Shown: in pieces, positions 1-8,003 of the stretch
Numbering within the stretch: the first letter of the stretch is position 1
Layout of the letters: every line of letters starts with the position of its first letter
Source: Sphingobacteriales bacterium
GTDB lineage: Bacteria; Bacteroidota; Bacteroidia; Chitinophagales; Chitinophagaceae
Direction: 5' to 3'
Assembly (NCBI GenBank): GCA_004144185.1
Contig: SEFP01000002.1
Location: 434,001 to 498,000, forward strand
DNA length: 64,000 bases
Position numbers and translations under genes: made by a program
Notes under the pieces: model-generated
The model's input: only the letters and a program-made list of their open reading frames with translations
Database searches by the model: none
What the model was told of the DNA's origin: nothing

Positions 1-10
1 TCCCGCTTTT

Positions 11-51
11 CATAGGTCTTGGTTCCTGTACGCTATGAATCCTGACCTATG
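11..51. other. Inverted repeat downstream of tRNA-Tyr
   Basis: The 8-bp arms CATAGGTC (11-18) and GACCTATG (44-51) are perfect complements separated by 25 nt. On the minus strand this follows the tRNA-Tyr 3' end, so it could be a processing or spacer hairpin in a tRNA operon that continues past the left edge. There is no U-tract, so it is not called a terminator. Confidence 0.3.
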
Positions 52-70
52 CAAGAGGATCCATAAAAGG

Positions 71-153
<83 letters not shown>

Positions 154-244
154 AAAAATTTTACCTGCTGATTCACCGGAAACAAACGGATGAACAACTG
201 CATCAGCAGCCACCATCGATCCGTATCGGAAAATCAGTAAACCG

Positions 245-317
245 AGCCGCTTGCCGGAATCGAACCAGCGACCTACTGATTACAAATCAGTTGCTCTACC
301 ATCTGAGCTAAAGCGGC
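245..317 (-). tRNA. tRNA-Thr (UGU)
   Basis: The reverse complement gives a 73-nt cloverleaf. The acceptor stem is GCCGCTT/AAGCGGC, the D-arm GCTC/GAGC, the anticodon stem ACTGA/TCAGT with loop TTTGTAA (anticodon TGT), and the T-arm GCTGG-TTCGATT-CCGGC. The discriminator is T and CCA is not encoded. It is the upstream member of a minus-strand tRNA pair with tRNA-Tyr. Confidence 0.96.
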
Positions 318-430
318 TTTTTTGTAAAGAACATTCCCGTCGGCTTCGCTTTCGGGAGGGCAAATGTAAGGCAGAATCTTTTCGAAGCAAATTTTCCGGA
401 CGTTTTTTTTTCGTCGCATCTTCAATCTTC

Positions 431-1492
431 ATGAAATCGCTCTGCAACCGGGTTTTCCTGCTGTGCTGTCTGGGCAGTTCCATATCTGGAATGGCTCAGA
501 ACGATCCGCAAATCCTGCGCGGAGCCATGGTGGCTCCTACGGTTACCGCGCAGGATCTCCGGGACTTGGCCGCGCTGGGGGCCAATCATATCCGGTGGCA
601 ACTTACCTGGGGCGGTTTCCCAAAATCTCCCGCTGATACAGCACCTCCGGAACAGTACCTCGCCTGGGTACGCCGCGCCATCTGGCAGGCCAAAGCCCTG
701 ATGCCCTTATGCGATTCGCTGGGGCTGCACGTGCTGATCGACCTCCACACCCTGCCCGGCGGCCAGGCCCTGAATAAGAGAACCTACCTGGGTCACCAAT
801 TATTCCGGAGCGCCAGCTGGCAGGCTATGTTCCGGCAGTGCTGGGTTGAAATCCCGATTGCCTTCCGGCACGAACCCGCCGTATGGGGCTACGACCTGGC
901 CAATGAACCGGATGATTTCAGCACCGGCACTTCTACCCTCCGCTGGTCGTCGCTGTACCCGAGCATTGCTATTCAGGTACGGGCGCTGGACCGACACAAG
1001 ACAATTATCGTCGAAGGCAGTCCGAATGCCCGTGTTGAAGGTTTGCTTCAGCTTCAACCGATTCCGAAAGCCGGACCGGTTGTGTACAGCCTGCACCTGT
1101 ACACGCCCAACCTCTTCACGCATCAGGGGCTGTATCAATATCCACCGAACGTTTCCTATCCGGGACGGATCGATGGCGTATTCTGGGACTCGGCACAACT
1201 GCGCAAAACCCTGCAACCGGCGCGCGACTGGCAGCTTCAGCACCATACCGATATCTATGTGGGTGAGTTCAGTGCCATCCGGTGGGCACCCGACAACAGT
1301 GCCTACCGGTACCTGCGCGATTGCATAGCCTTGTTTGAGGAATGGGGCTGGAGTTGGGCCTACCATGCCTGGCGCGAGTGGGACGGATGGAGTGTAGAGC
1401 ACAGTACCGACCGGAACCAGTCACTTCCGGAACCGCAGCCTACCGACCGGCTGTTGTTACTTCAAAAAGCCTTCCGGAAAAACGCTCCCTAA
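431..1492 (+). CDS. Secreted glycoside hydrolase family 5 (cellulase-like) protein
   Basis: A 353-residue exported (beta/alpha)8 glycosidase predicted to cleave beta-linked glucan or mannan chains. Residues 1-23 form a signal peptide ending in GMAQ. The GH5 acid/base motif is visible as LANEP with Glu159, and the nucleophile as VGEF with Glu279; both are the expected distance apart. WQLTW (about 56-60) and HLYTP are further family features. The ATG at 431 is chosen because it begins the signal peptide; the open frame extends upstream into the tRNA-Thr gene, which is not coding. There is no T9SS tail, so it is probably periplasmic or surface-released. It is convergent with the next gene. The substrate cannot be read from sequence. 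Confidence 0.88.
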   Translation: MKSLCNRVFLLCCLGSSISGMAQNDPQILRGAMVAPTVTAQDLRDLAALGANHIRWQLTWGGFPKSPADTAPPEQYLAWVRRAIWQAKALMPLCDSLGLHVLIDLHTLPGGQALNKRTYLGHQLFRSASWQAMFRQCWVEIPIAFRHEPAVWGYDLANEPDDFSTGTSTLRWSSLYPSIAIQVRALDRHKTIIVEGSPNARVEGLLQLQPIPKAGPVVYSLHLYTPNLFTHQGLYQYPPNVSYPGRIDGVFWDSAQLRKTLQPARDWQLQHHTDIYVGEFSAIRWAPDNSAYRYLRDCIALFEEWGWSWAYHAWREWDGWSVEHSTDRNQSLPEPQPTDRLLLLQKAFRKNAP

Positions 1493-1573
1493 ATCGGCCA
1501 ATCTTCAAAGCCAATGCAGCCGGTCAGGATTCCAATCAGGTGCCAGAAACCATTGAATCTGATAAGCTGGCTT

Positions 1574-2875
1574 TTAGTACCGGGACACTTGGATACTGGT
1601 GCTTCCGGAAGCCAGCTGCACCACCAGTTGATAGGTGCCTACCGGCAGTGCTTGCAGATCCAAACTGGTTGTATTCCCCTGTACTTGTTCCTGCATCCAC
1701 CGCTTACCGGTACCATCGTACACTGTTACTGCTTTGATTTCCTGAGCACTTTGCACCTGAATCCGGTTCCGGGTAGGGTTGGGATAGACCGTGGCCAACG
1801 GAAGCGATGGGTTCGTTACCTGCTGGGTGGTCGCGTCCAGTATGTAAACCCCGTTGGTCATGGTATACAAAATCAGCTTGTTCTGGTACCAGCCCATATC
1901 CACAATGCCATCAGCATCCGGGAGCTGTTTCCGATAAAACAAACTCCAGTGATCGCCGCCGTCGGTCGACCGGAATACTTGCAGGGTGTCGTCAACGCCC
2001 TGAACATCCCCGGTGGCATACACCAGATCCGGGTTCTGCGGATCGTACAAGGACTTGTACAGGTACACTGGCAGAGTTCCGACGGTCGTCCAGGAGCGTC
2101 CCTGATCGGTCGATTTGGTCAGCCGCCCTTCTCCATACGCAACCATCCTGTTTTTATCCGTTGGATGAAAGGCAATGCCATGCGTACAATGCGTCTGAAG
2201 GGAATCGACTTTCTTCCAGGTAGCCCCATTGTCGTACGTCGCCTGGATGTACGACTGGAAGAAGATTTGCTCGCCGGTATACAGGATATTGGAGGTATCG
2301 TTTGGATTGAACTGCGCGAACCAGTCCTGATAGCCGCCCAAGAACGGGTTGAGCTGCGTCCAGGTGTTTCCAAAATCAGTGGATTTTAAAATGCCGGATC
2401 GCTGGTTCAGAATCACGAGGCTGTTGGGGTTTCGTGGATTCTGACCCATGCGGATCACCAGACTGCTTCCCTGGTTGTTCAGTAATACCGGGGAGGTGTG
2501 GTCTGTAAAAGAGCGTCCGTTGTCTGTCGAGCGCAGCAACAGATGCGTGCCGGCTTCCCGGTCGGTAGCCGCCAGCACAGTGTCTCCTTTTTTGGCAAAC
2601 GTCCGGATCGGATAGCCGCCAAATGCATACAGTTGCCAGGTAGTGTCCTGAAGGGTTGCCAGGCTTTTCCGGTACAGCCCGCTGTAGGTAGGAACGTAGA
2701 TATAGCCATCCAGCACCTGCATATTCGGCCAATACGTAATCGAGTTGGTTGACTGGCTTTGGGCCGTGCGTACGTTCGACAGCGCGCCCAGACCAATATA
2801 GGTGAGTTGTGCCTGTGCAGAGGCATTGGATAGGGCCATCAGGGATAGCAGAATAAGGGTTCTGAACAGGGGCAT
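1574..2875 (-). CDS. T9SS type A cargo protein with Asp-box (BNR) beta-propeller
   Basis: A 433-residue secreted protein. Residues 1-22 are a signal peptide. The body has at least five Asp-box-like repeats of the form S-T-D-x-G-x-x-W/F (for example RSTDNGRSF, KSTDFGNTW, KSTDQGRSW, RSTDGGDHW), typical of sialidase/VPS10-type beta-propellers. The last 75 residues begin with VYPNPTRNRIQV, the standard start of the type A C-terminal sorting domain, so the protein should cross the outer membrane through the T9SS. Asp-boxes alone do not show sialidase activity, and no catalytic arginine triad was identified. It may be an adhesin or plant-cell-wall-type propeller. Confidence 0.85.
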   Translation of the reverse strand: MPLFRTLILLSLMALSNASAQAQLTYIGLGALSNVRTAQSQSTNSITYWPNMQVLDGYIYVPTYSGLYRKSLATLQDTTWQLYAFGGYPIRTFAKKGDTVLAATDREAGTHLLLRSTDNGRSFTDHTSPVLLNNQGSSLVIRMGQNPRNPNSLVILNQRSGILKSTDFGNTWTQLNPFLGGYQDWFAQFNPNDTSNILYTGEQIFFQSYIQATYDNGATWKKVDSLQTHCTHGIAFHPTDKNRMVAYGEGRLTKSTDQGRSWTTVGTLPVYLYKSLYDPQNPDLVYATGDVQGVDDTLQVFRSTDGGDHWSLFYRKQLPDADGIVDMGWYQNKLILYTMTNGVYILDATTQQVTNPSLPLATVYPNPTRNRIQVQSAQEIKAVTVYDGTGKRWMQEQVQGNTTSLDLQALPVGTYQLVVQLASGSTSIQVSRY

Positions 2876-3054
2876 GAAACAGATTTGAACGTGAATGCCT
2901 GCTAAGACGGCGGTTTGGGTTTCCTGCGTTGGGTTACGTGAGAACAGATACGGTACTCCCGGATTATATCCAACGTGCCGGCGGCTCCATTAGGAAGCGT
3001 GCCGGGCGGTTGGAATCTTGGAAACCCGATCCGGACGGTTTGGGTATTCCGGAA

Positions 3055-3089
3055 TGCAAAAAAACGTCTCCGGAAATCCGGAGACGTTT
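3055..3089 (-). terminator. Rho-independent terminator after the ferritin-like pair
   Basis: A 12-bp stem AAACGTCTCCGG (3062-3073) / CCGGAGACGTTT (3078-3089) with a 4-nt loop is followed on the minus strand by a run of T (A-run 3059-3065 on plus). It lies just downstream of the stop of the 3113-3976 gene. Confidence 0.85.
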
Positions 3090-3112
3090 CGTTTTCAGAC
3101 AGAAGCAACTAC

Positions 3113-3976
3113 TTAAGGGATAATGAAATTGGACAGGATCGCTTCGACGGTAGCGCGGTCCAGTGGTTCATCAAATGCTTCGGTTGCCGCAGCAGTAGTG
3201 ATATTGGCTTTGGTTGCCGAGTTTGGCAGCGTAATGATGTTGACCGTGCTCTGCATAGTGTTGTCCTCACCGGCATAGCTGGGCTGTGCGGCAGGCTGTG
3301 GAATACCGCTTTCGGTTCCGGTAATCCACGGCTTGATGTCTACATTAAACTTGGTTTTGCGCACCATCCGCAGGTAAGCGGCATGCCGTCCTTCTACCGA
3401 GTGAATGTCTAAAGCTGCGGTGAGCACTGCCTTATCGGTCATCAGGTTTTTAGCCTGGCCCTTGTACGCCCGGACGCCGGTTTCTTCAAAGGCCTGTGCA
3501 ACGGCAATAAATGTAGCTGCATTGGTCAGCACATCCTGAAACGGACCGCCGCCCTGGCCTTTGCCACCGGTAAAGTCGAAACGGGGTTCGCTTTTCGGAG
3601 TGCCGCCCAGTTTTATAATAGTCGCCTTAACGAGTTCCCGGTGCGCCGTTTCATTCTGGCGTAGCAACTCAACGCCGTCCCGGATGCCGAGGGTATTAAA
3701 CTGCGCTACCAGCCCGGGCGTATTCATACCGGTGGTGTAAAAATTGCTTTCCAGGTACTCGGCCGTTAAAGCGAAATTGAGGGTATCGATGATGAGTGCT
3801 GTATTGGGCGTACTCTGACCATAGGCTTTTTGAAGCAGGCCACCCAAAGCGACCGGAACTGCAGCCATCGAAATACCCCGTAAAAAGGTGCGGATAGAGG
3901 CCCGCCGGGGAGAAATGCGCTCATAAACGTCCGGATCTGCATCCGCCAGATCCGTAAAAATGCGTTGAATATTCAT
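3113..3976 (-). CDS. Exported ferritin-like domain protein (second of a pair)
   Basis: A 287-residue protein of the ferritin_2-like family. The N-terminal 50 residues hold basic residues, then a hydrophobic segment around residues 30-48 ending in YGQ, which suggests export. Di-iron ligand motifs typical of the four-helix bundle are visible: a glutamate-rich first helix (AEYLESNFY), E-T-A-H, a third helix with AFEETGVRAY, and V-E-G-R-H. The start at 3976 is preferred over an upstream in-frame ATG because that extension lies inside the neighbouring coding sequence. It begins 16 nt after the stop of the first ferritin-like gene, so the two are co-transcribed. Function is unproven; relatives are linked to desiccation or oxidative stress. 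Confidence 0.85.
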   Translation of the reverse strand: MNIQRIFTDLADADPDVYERISPRRASIRTFLRGISMAAVPVALGGLLQKAYGQSTPNTALIIDTLNFALTAEYLESNFYTTGMNTPGLVAQFNTLGIRDGVELLRQNETAHRELVKATIIKLGGTPKSEPRFDFTGGKGQGGGPFQDVLTNAATFIAVAQAFEETGVRAYKGQAKNLMTDKAVLTAALDIHSVEGRHAAYLRMVRKTKFNVDIKPWITGTESGIPQPAAQPSYAGEDNTMQSTVNIITLPNSATKANITTAAATEAFDEPLDRATVEAILSNFIIP

Positions 3977-3992
3977 GGTATAGGGAAGGCGT

Positions 3993-4685
3993 TTAGAGGG
4001 TAGGGAGTTTACTGGCGTCCAGTCTTTCGGTAATGTACTTTCCGGCAATGCTGAGGACAGCAGGCGGCATTTTGTGCTGGTCGATCCGGTTGGTCGGATC
4101 CAGAATCGACGTGTCTGCAAACGAGACGGGCTTGAGCAGTTCCCGGATATAAGCTGCGTGACGGGCTTCTACGCTGACGATCTTACCAGCCAGTGCCAGG
4201 TAGTCGGCCGACATAAGCAGCTGACCAGCCCCATTATAGGCCTGTACGCCCAGATCTTCAAACGCCTGCGCGGTTTGGAGCACTGAATCGCGGCTGGTGA
4301 AGTTGATGGTCGAGAAGTTGGGTGTCAGATCCTGGATGCGGTTGCTGCCAATCGCGGCGCGGAAAAATTCGCGGTGCGCAATCTCATGGTCGCGAATGTC
4401 GGCCAGTAACTGCTTTTCGGAGGCAGAAGCCCAGCTCATTCCGGCGTCTACGACCTGGGTGTAGAAGGCAGCTTCCAGTTGTTCCAGCGCGTAGGCATAA
4501 TTGAGAATACCGGTGTCGCCACCGCCCAGATTAACACCGCCGCCACCGGAGTCATCATCTTTGTTGCAGGAGGTAGCCAGCACAGAGGCACCGGCGAGGG
4601 CACCGGCATAGCCCAGAAACCGGCGACGGCTGACGGCCTTCGCATCGGCGGCCGGGAGCGTCCCGGCGTTGAGGGTTGGATTCAT
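3993..4685 (-). CDS. Ferritin-like lipoprotein with Tat-type signal (first of a pair)
   Basis: A 230-residue protein. Residues 19-42 read as a Tat-like signal (SRRRFLGYAGALAG) followed by a lipobox-like LATSC and a flexible DDDSGGGG linker, so export by Tat and lipid anchoring are likely. The folded part has the ferritin_2 pattern: a helix with EQLEAAFY, then HEIAH, AFEDLGVQAY and VEARH, placing carboxylate and histidine ligands for a di-iron site. It is the promoter-proximal gene of a two-gene operon with the 3113-3976 gene. Both copies share the same motif order but little sequence identity, suggesting an old duplication with different cellular anchoring. Confidence 0.87.
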   Translation of the reverse strand: MNPTLNAGTLPAADAKAVSRRRFLGYAGALAGASVLATSCNKDDDSGGGGVNLGGGDTGILNYAYALEQLEAAFYTQVVDAGMSWASASEKQLLADIRDHEIAHREFFRAAIGSNRIQDLTPNFSTINFTSRDSVLQTAQAFEDLGVQAYNGAGQLLMSADYLALAGKIVSVEARHAAYIRELLKPVSFADTSILDPTNRIDQHKMPPAVLSIAGKYITERLDASKLPTL

Positions 4686-5032
4686 AGGGAAAGGGGTTGA
4701 AAATCAGAGCTTAGCACCCAATTTTCATGCCTGTTTAAGGGTTCTGAAGGCTTCGTATTACAAGTCTCCACACGCTTTAAGCGGAATCTCGTTTCCGGGG
4801 GCATTTCACCCCGGCCCTCCTCCTAAGGGGGCCTTAAATCCCCAGACCATATTTATGCAAATCGTTTGTTATCAATCCATTATCTGACTACCAGTTGCAG
4901 ATACGCCTGTGTATAGACCCTACAGAATTGGCTCCCGGAATAGCAGCCTGCCGGAATCACAGTTCAGTTTTGATTGCGAACGCTCAGTCACCCAGCGTTC
5001 GCTCATCAAAAACAAGGATACTCTCCCTTACT

Positions 5033-5175
5033 TTAAGGGTCCAACGGGTAAATCTAAGGGGTCCCACCCCTTGAATTAAGGGGTCGACGGGCCATTTTAA
5101 GGGGTGTCACCCCCTGAGTTAAGGGGTTGACGGGTTAATCTAAGGGGTATCACCCCTTAACTCAAGGGGTCTGTG
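5033..5175. repeat. 43-bp tandem repeat, about 3.3 copies, each with an AAGGGGT hairpin
   Basis: Units start at 5033, 5076, 5119 and (partial) 5162, exactly 43 bp apart. Each unit begins TTAAGGG(G)T-NNACGGG and then carries a short inverted repeat AAGGGGT-NNN-ACCCCTT (for example 5056-5072). The array lies about 100 bp upstream of uup. The units differ by several substitutions, many of which keep the stem paired, which suggests the hairpin matters. Function unknown. Confidence 0.85.
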
Positions 5176-5268
5176 GTCTTCCGGAAGGGAACTCTTTTGG
5201 TTTCGGTGAGGAATCAGCCCTACTCAGTCAAACCGTTCTGTATAATGCCTCCTCTCTGTTGCCCGGCG

Positions 5269-5276
5269 TACTTTCG
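5269..5276 (+). promoter_or_regulatory. Candidate -7 element for uup
   Basis: TACTTTCG differs by one base from the Bacteroidota -7 consensus TAnnTTTG. It ends 4 nt before the ATG at 5281, so a transcript from it would be essentially leaderless. Confidence 0.35.
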
Positions 5277-5280
5277 CGCC

Positions 5281-7197
5281 ATGCATTACCTGAGCGCAGA
5301 AAGGCTTTCCAAATCGTTTGGCGTCAAGCCGTTGTTCAACGACCTGACCTTTCACATTTCCGAGGGCGATAAAATTGCCCTGATCGCTAAAAACGGTTCC
5401 GGAAAAAGTACCCTGCTGCGCATTCTCGCCGGACTGGACGTTCCCGACAGCGGGGCCCTGCGCGTCAATAAAGACGTTCTGGTGGTGCTGTTTGAGCAGG
5501 AACCTACGTTTGACGAAGCCCGATCGGTAGCCGACAACCTCTTTCATTACCCCCACCCCGCTGCAATCGCCCTGCGCGATTACGAACTGGCCGTAGACAC
5601 CAACGCCGATGCCGAAACGATGAACCGTGCGCTGGCCCGGATGGACGAACTCGGTGCCTGGGATTATGACGCCAAGGTGAAGCAGATCTTAGGCAAGCTC
5701 AACATCCACCACATTCACCAGCCGGTCAATACCCTTTCCGGAGGCCAGCGCAAACGCGTGGCCCTGGCGCGGATTCTGATCGACATCGGGTTTGAACCGA
5801 AGCACACGCTGCTGATCATGGATGAACCGACCAACCACCTCGACGTGGTGATGGTGGAATGGCTGGAACATTACCTCGCCGCCGAATCGGTGACGCTGCT
5901 GATGGTGACCCACGACCGGTATTTTCTCGACAGCGTCTGCGAGGAAATCTGGGAACTGGACGGCGGGGTGCTGCAAACCTACAAAGGCGACTACGAGCGC
6001 TATCTGGAGCAGAAGGCCGCACGTACCGAAAGCGCGGCCGCCAGTATCGACAAAGCGCGCAATACTTACCGCAAGGAGCTGGAATGGATGCGCAAGCAGC
6101 CCAAAGCCCGGACCACCAAAAGCCGGAGCCGCGAGCAGAATTTCTATGAAGTGGAGAAGCAGGCCAAGCAGCGCATCGTAGACGAAAAAGTGCTGCTCGA
6201 AGCCAAGATGACGCGGCTGGGCGGTAAAATTGCCGAACTGAAGAAGGTCTACAAAGCCTATCCCGACGCATCCGGCGATGGCAGTAGCAAGGTGATTCTC
6301 AAAGGGTTTGATTACACGTTCAACAAAGGCGAACGACTGGGCATCGTAGGTAAGAACGGCGCCGGGAAAAGTACGTTTCTCAACATCCTGCAAGGCCTTG
6401 AAAGCGCCGATTCCGGAAAAGTGAACATCGGGGATACGGTCGTATTCGGTAATTTCTCGCAGACGGGTTTGCAGTACCGGGAAGACGTGCGGATGATTGA
6501 GTTTGTAAAGAACATCGCCGAGCATTTTCCGCTGGCCGATGGCTCTTCGCTCAGTGCCTCTCAGTTTCTGGAGCGCTTCCTGTTTACGCCCGAGCAGCAG
6601 TACACGTATTTATCGAAGCTTTCGGGTGGTGAGAAAAAGCGGTTGCACCTCTTGAGCATTTTGTTCCGGAACCCCAACTTCCTGATTCTCGATGAGCCGA
6701 CCAACGACCTCGATCTGCCGACGCTGGCGGTGCTGGAAGATTTTTTGAGCGAGTTTCCGGGCTGCCTGATTGTAGTGAGTCACGACCGGTACTTTATGGA
6801 CCGGCTGGTGGATCACCTGTTTGTGTTTGAAGGCGAAGGAACGATCCGTGATTTTCCGGGCAACTACACCCAGTACCGGATGCAGCAGCGCGAAGACGAA
6901 AAGCAGCAACAGAGTGCCAAAGCCCAGGACGCCAAAGCCACCCAACAGGCGGCCACTCCGGAAGCGCCGAAAACCAAGACGACCGCTAAGAAGCTCAGTT
7001 ATAAAGAGCAGCGGGAACTGGAGCAACTGGAAAAAGACTTACCGCTCCTCGAAACCGAAAAAGCCCAACTGACCGAAGCCCTTAGCAGTGGCAATATGCC
7101 TTACGAAACCATTCAGCAACACAGCGACCGGATCACTGAACTCACCAACCTACTCGAAGAAAAGGAAATGCGCTGGCTGGAGTTGAGCGAGGGGTGA
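5281..7197 (+). CDS. uup: ABC-F family ATPase Uup
   Basis: A 638-residue soluble protein with two fused ABC ATPase domains and no membrane segments. Domain 1 (about 1-245) has Walker A KNGSGKST, signature LSGGQRKRV and DEPTNHLD. A basic helical linker follows (about 250-315). Domain 2 (about 325-535) has KNGAGKST, LSGGEKKRL and DEPTNDLD. The last 70 residues are a charged coiled coil like the DNA-binding C-terminal domain of Uup. ABC-F proteins act on ribosomes, and Uup also affects transposon excision and replication-fork events. ATG 5281 is chosen because it begins the conserved N-terminus. The 3' end is duplicated in decayed form at about 7813-7980. Confidence 0.93.
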   Translation: MHYLSAERLSKSFGVKPLFNDLTFHISEGDKIALIAKNGSGKSTLLRILAGLDVPDSGALRVNKDVLVVLFEQEPTFDEARSVADNLFHYPHPAAIALRDYELAVDTNADAETMNRALARMDELGAWDYDAKVKQILGKLNIHHIHQPVNTLSGGQRKRVALARILIDIGFEPKHTLLIMDEPTNHLDVVMVEWLEHYLAAESVTLLMVTHDRYFLDSVCEEIWELDGGVLQTYKGDYERYLEQKAARTESAAASIDKARNTYRKELEWMRKQPKARTTKSRSREQNFYEVEKQAKQRIVDEKVLLEAKMTRLGGKIAELKKVYKAYPDASGDGSSKVILKGFDYTFNKGERLGIVGKNGAGKSTFLNILQGLESADSGKVNIGDTVVFGNFSQTGLQYREDVRMIEFVKNIAEHFPLADGSSLSASQFLERFLFTPEQQYTYLSKLSGGEKKRLHLLSILFRNPNFLILDEPTNDLDLPTLAVLEDFLSEFPGCLIVVSHDRYFMDRLVDHLFVFEGEGTIRDFPGNYTQYRMQQREDEKQQQSAKAQDAKATQQAATPEAPKTKTTAKKLSYKEQRELEQLEKDLPLLETEKAQLTEALSSGNMPYETIQQHSDRITELTNLLEEKEMRWLELSEG

Positions 7198-7235
7198 TAT
7201 ACCGGCGTACTATATCTTGCAAACAGGCACATTTA

Positions 7236-7721
7236 ATGAGATCCTTAATCCTCTTTGAAAAACTATTTGCAAATCCGGAGTACTATGATGTTGTTTTTGA
7301 CCCGCTTACAAGTGGACTAAAAGCGACACATATCCACCATAATTTTGACCCTGCTTTTGGGGAGCTGGAAAAAGAGGCCAGAGACATTTTGTATCGCCAC
7401 GGACATACCGTTGTCCTCGAATCAGAACGTGCCACAGAGCTAGGTAGAAAAATACCGGATGGCCTCTTAAATGGAAATATTTTCGAGATCAAAACCGTTT
7501 TAGGAACCGGTAAAAATAATATCAAACACAAGCTTCTCGAAAGCAGGTCACAAGGCTGTAGTCATGTAATTCTCTACTACCCTATTCAATCTCTTTTTTC
7601 ACATGAATCCTTTGACACTGGATACCGGAAGTATAAAGGAGTCTTGAAAATGGATGGGAGTACAAATCCTCTTACCTCTATCTGGGCAATAGTTTCCGGA
7701 ACCATTGTGGTTCTAAAATGA
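7236..7721 (+). CDS. Small nuclease-like protein (PD-(D/E)xK-like signature, CdiA-CT/MuF-toxin-like)
   Basis: A 161-residue protein with no signal peptide. It contains HHNFDP, a helix with a conserved-looking Glu (GELEKEARDIL), HTVVLE, and then PDG followed seven residues later by FEIK, an arrangement resembling a PD-(D/E)xK nuclease core. From memory of the families, this pattern resembles the C-terminal tRNase/nuclease domains of CdiA-type and phage MuF-type toxins, here without a delivery domain. ATG 7236 is preferred; a GTG at 7194 overlaps the uup stop. The gene is more AT-rich than uup and lies between the intact uup 3' end and a decayed copy of it, so it looks inserted. No obvious immunity gene is adjacent. 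Biochemical function is inferred only. Confidence 0.6.
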   Translation: MRSLILFEKLFANPEYYDVVFDPLTSGLKATHIHHNFDPAFGELEKEARDILYRHGHTVVLESERATELGRKIPDGLLNGNIFEIKTVLGTGKNNIKHKLLESRSQGCSHVILYYPIQSLFSHESFDTGYRKYKGVLKMDGSTNPLTSIWAIVSGTIVVLK

Positions 7722-7722
7722 T

Positions 7723-7748
7723 AGCGCCGAAGCAGTTGCTCCGGCGCT
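7723..7748 (+). terminator. Hairpin after the nuclease-like gene
   Basis: Arms AGCGCCG (7723-7729) and CGGCGCT (7742-7748) pair perfectly, with an inner AGCA/TGCT extension. It starts 1 nt after the stop codon. There is no U-run, so termination activity is uncertain. Confidence 0.45.
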
Positions 7749-7812
7749 GGCACGGCACGGTGAGTGTAACAAGTACACTCTAGCCCTCCCGTGGTACAAA
7801 TATAAGACGTAC

Positions 7813-7980
7813 TAGCAACTGGAGCCGTTAAAATCCACCACAGATAAATATAGTACTAAAGCCATTAGTAGCGGCACCTTCCCCTACGAAGCCATCGAGC
7901 AGCATAGTGGCCGAATCTCCGAAATTACCAACCTGCTGTAAGAAAAAGAAATGCGCTGGCTAGAACTGAGCGAGGGGTAA
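7813..7980 (+). pseudogene. Decayed duplicate of the uup 3' end
   Basis: From 7861 to the TAA at 7978-7980, 40 codons align without gaps to the last 40 codons of uup: 30 of 39 residues are identical and the stop is in the same place. An in-frame TAA at 7939-7941 replaces a Glu codon. Upstream the match continues more weakly to about 7813 (TAG-Gln-Leu-Glu against Glu-Gln-Leu-Glu), with a 9-nt deletion. Many differences are synonymous, so the source was a functional but divergent uup allele before decay. It marks the right edge of an insertion that contains the nuclease-like gene. Confidence 0.88.
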
Positions 7981-8003
7981 TAAAAATCTAGTTATGATAT
8001 CTA

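Larger units (their letters stand above)
4686..5280. other. 595-nt intergenic region with tandem hairpin repeat
   Basis: No credible gene is seen. The ferritin-like operon starts leftward and uup starts rightward, so the region is a divergent promoter space. It contains a 43-bp tandem array (annotated separately) and one TTCCGGAA octamer at 5179-5186. A GC-rich stretch around 4793-4835 with paired G and C runs may form a further hairpin. Confidence 0.7.

Noticed and set aside
251-430. Extended N-terminus for the GH5 protein
   Set aside because: The in-frame extension runs through the tRNA-Thr gene; the signal peptide starts at 431.
1574-2389. Plus-strand 291-codon frame opposite the Asp-box protein
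   Set aside because: Antisense shadow; the minus-strand gene has a signal peptide, Asp-boxes and a sorting tail.
5033-5175. 43-bp repeats as a CRISPR array
   Set aside because: Units abut directly with no unique spacers and no cas genes are present.
7861-7980. A separate small gene
   Set aside because: It has no start, contains an internal stop, and aligns codon by codon to the uup 3' end.
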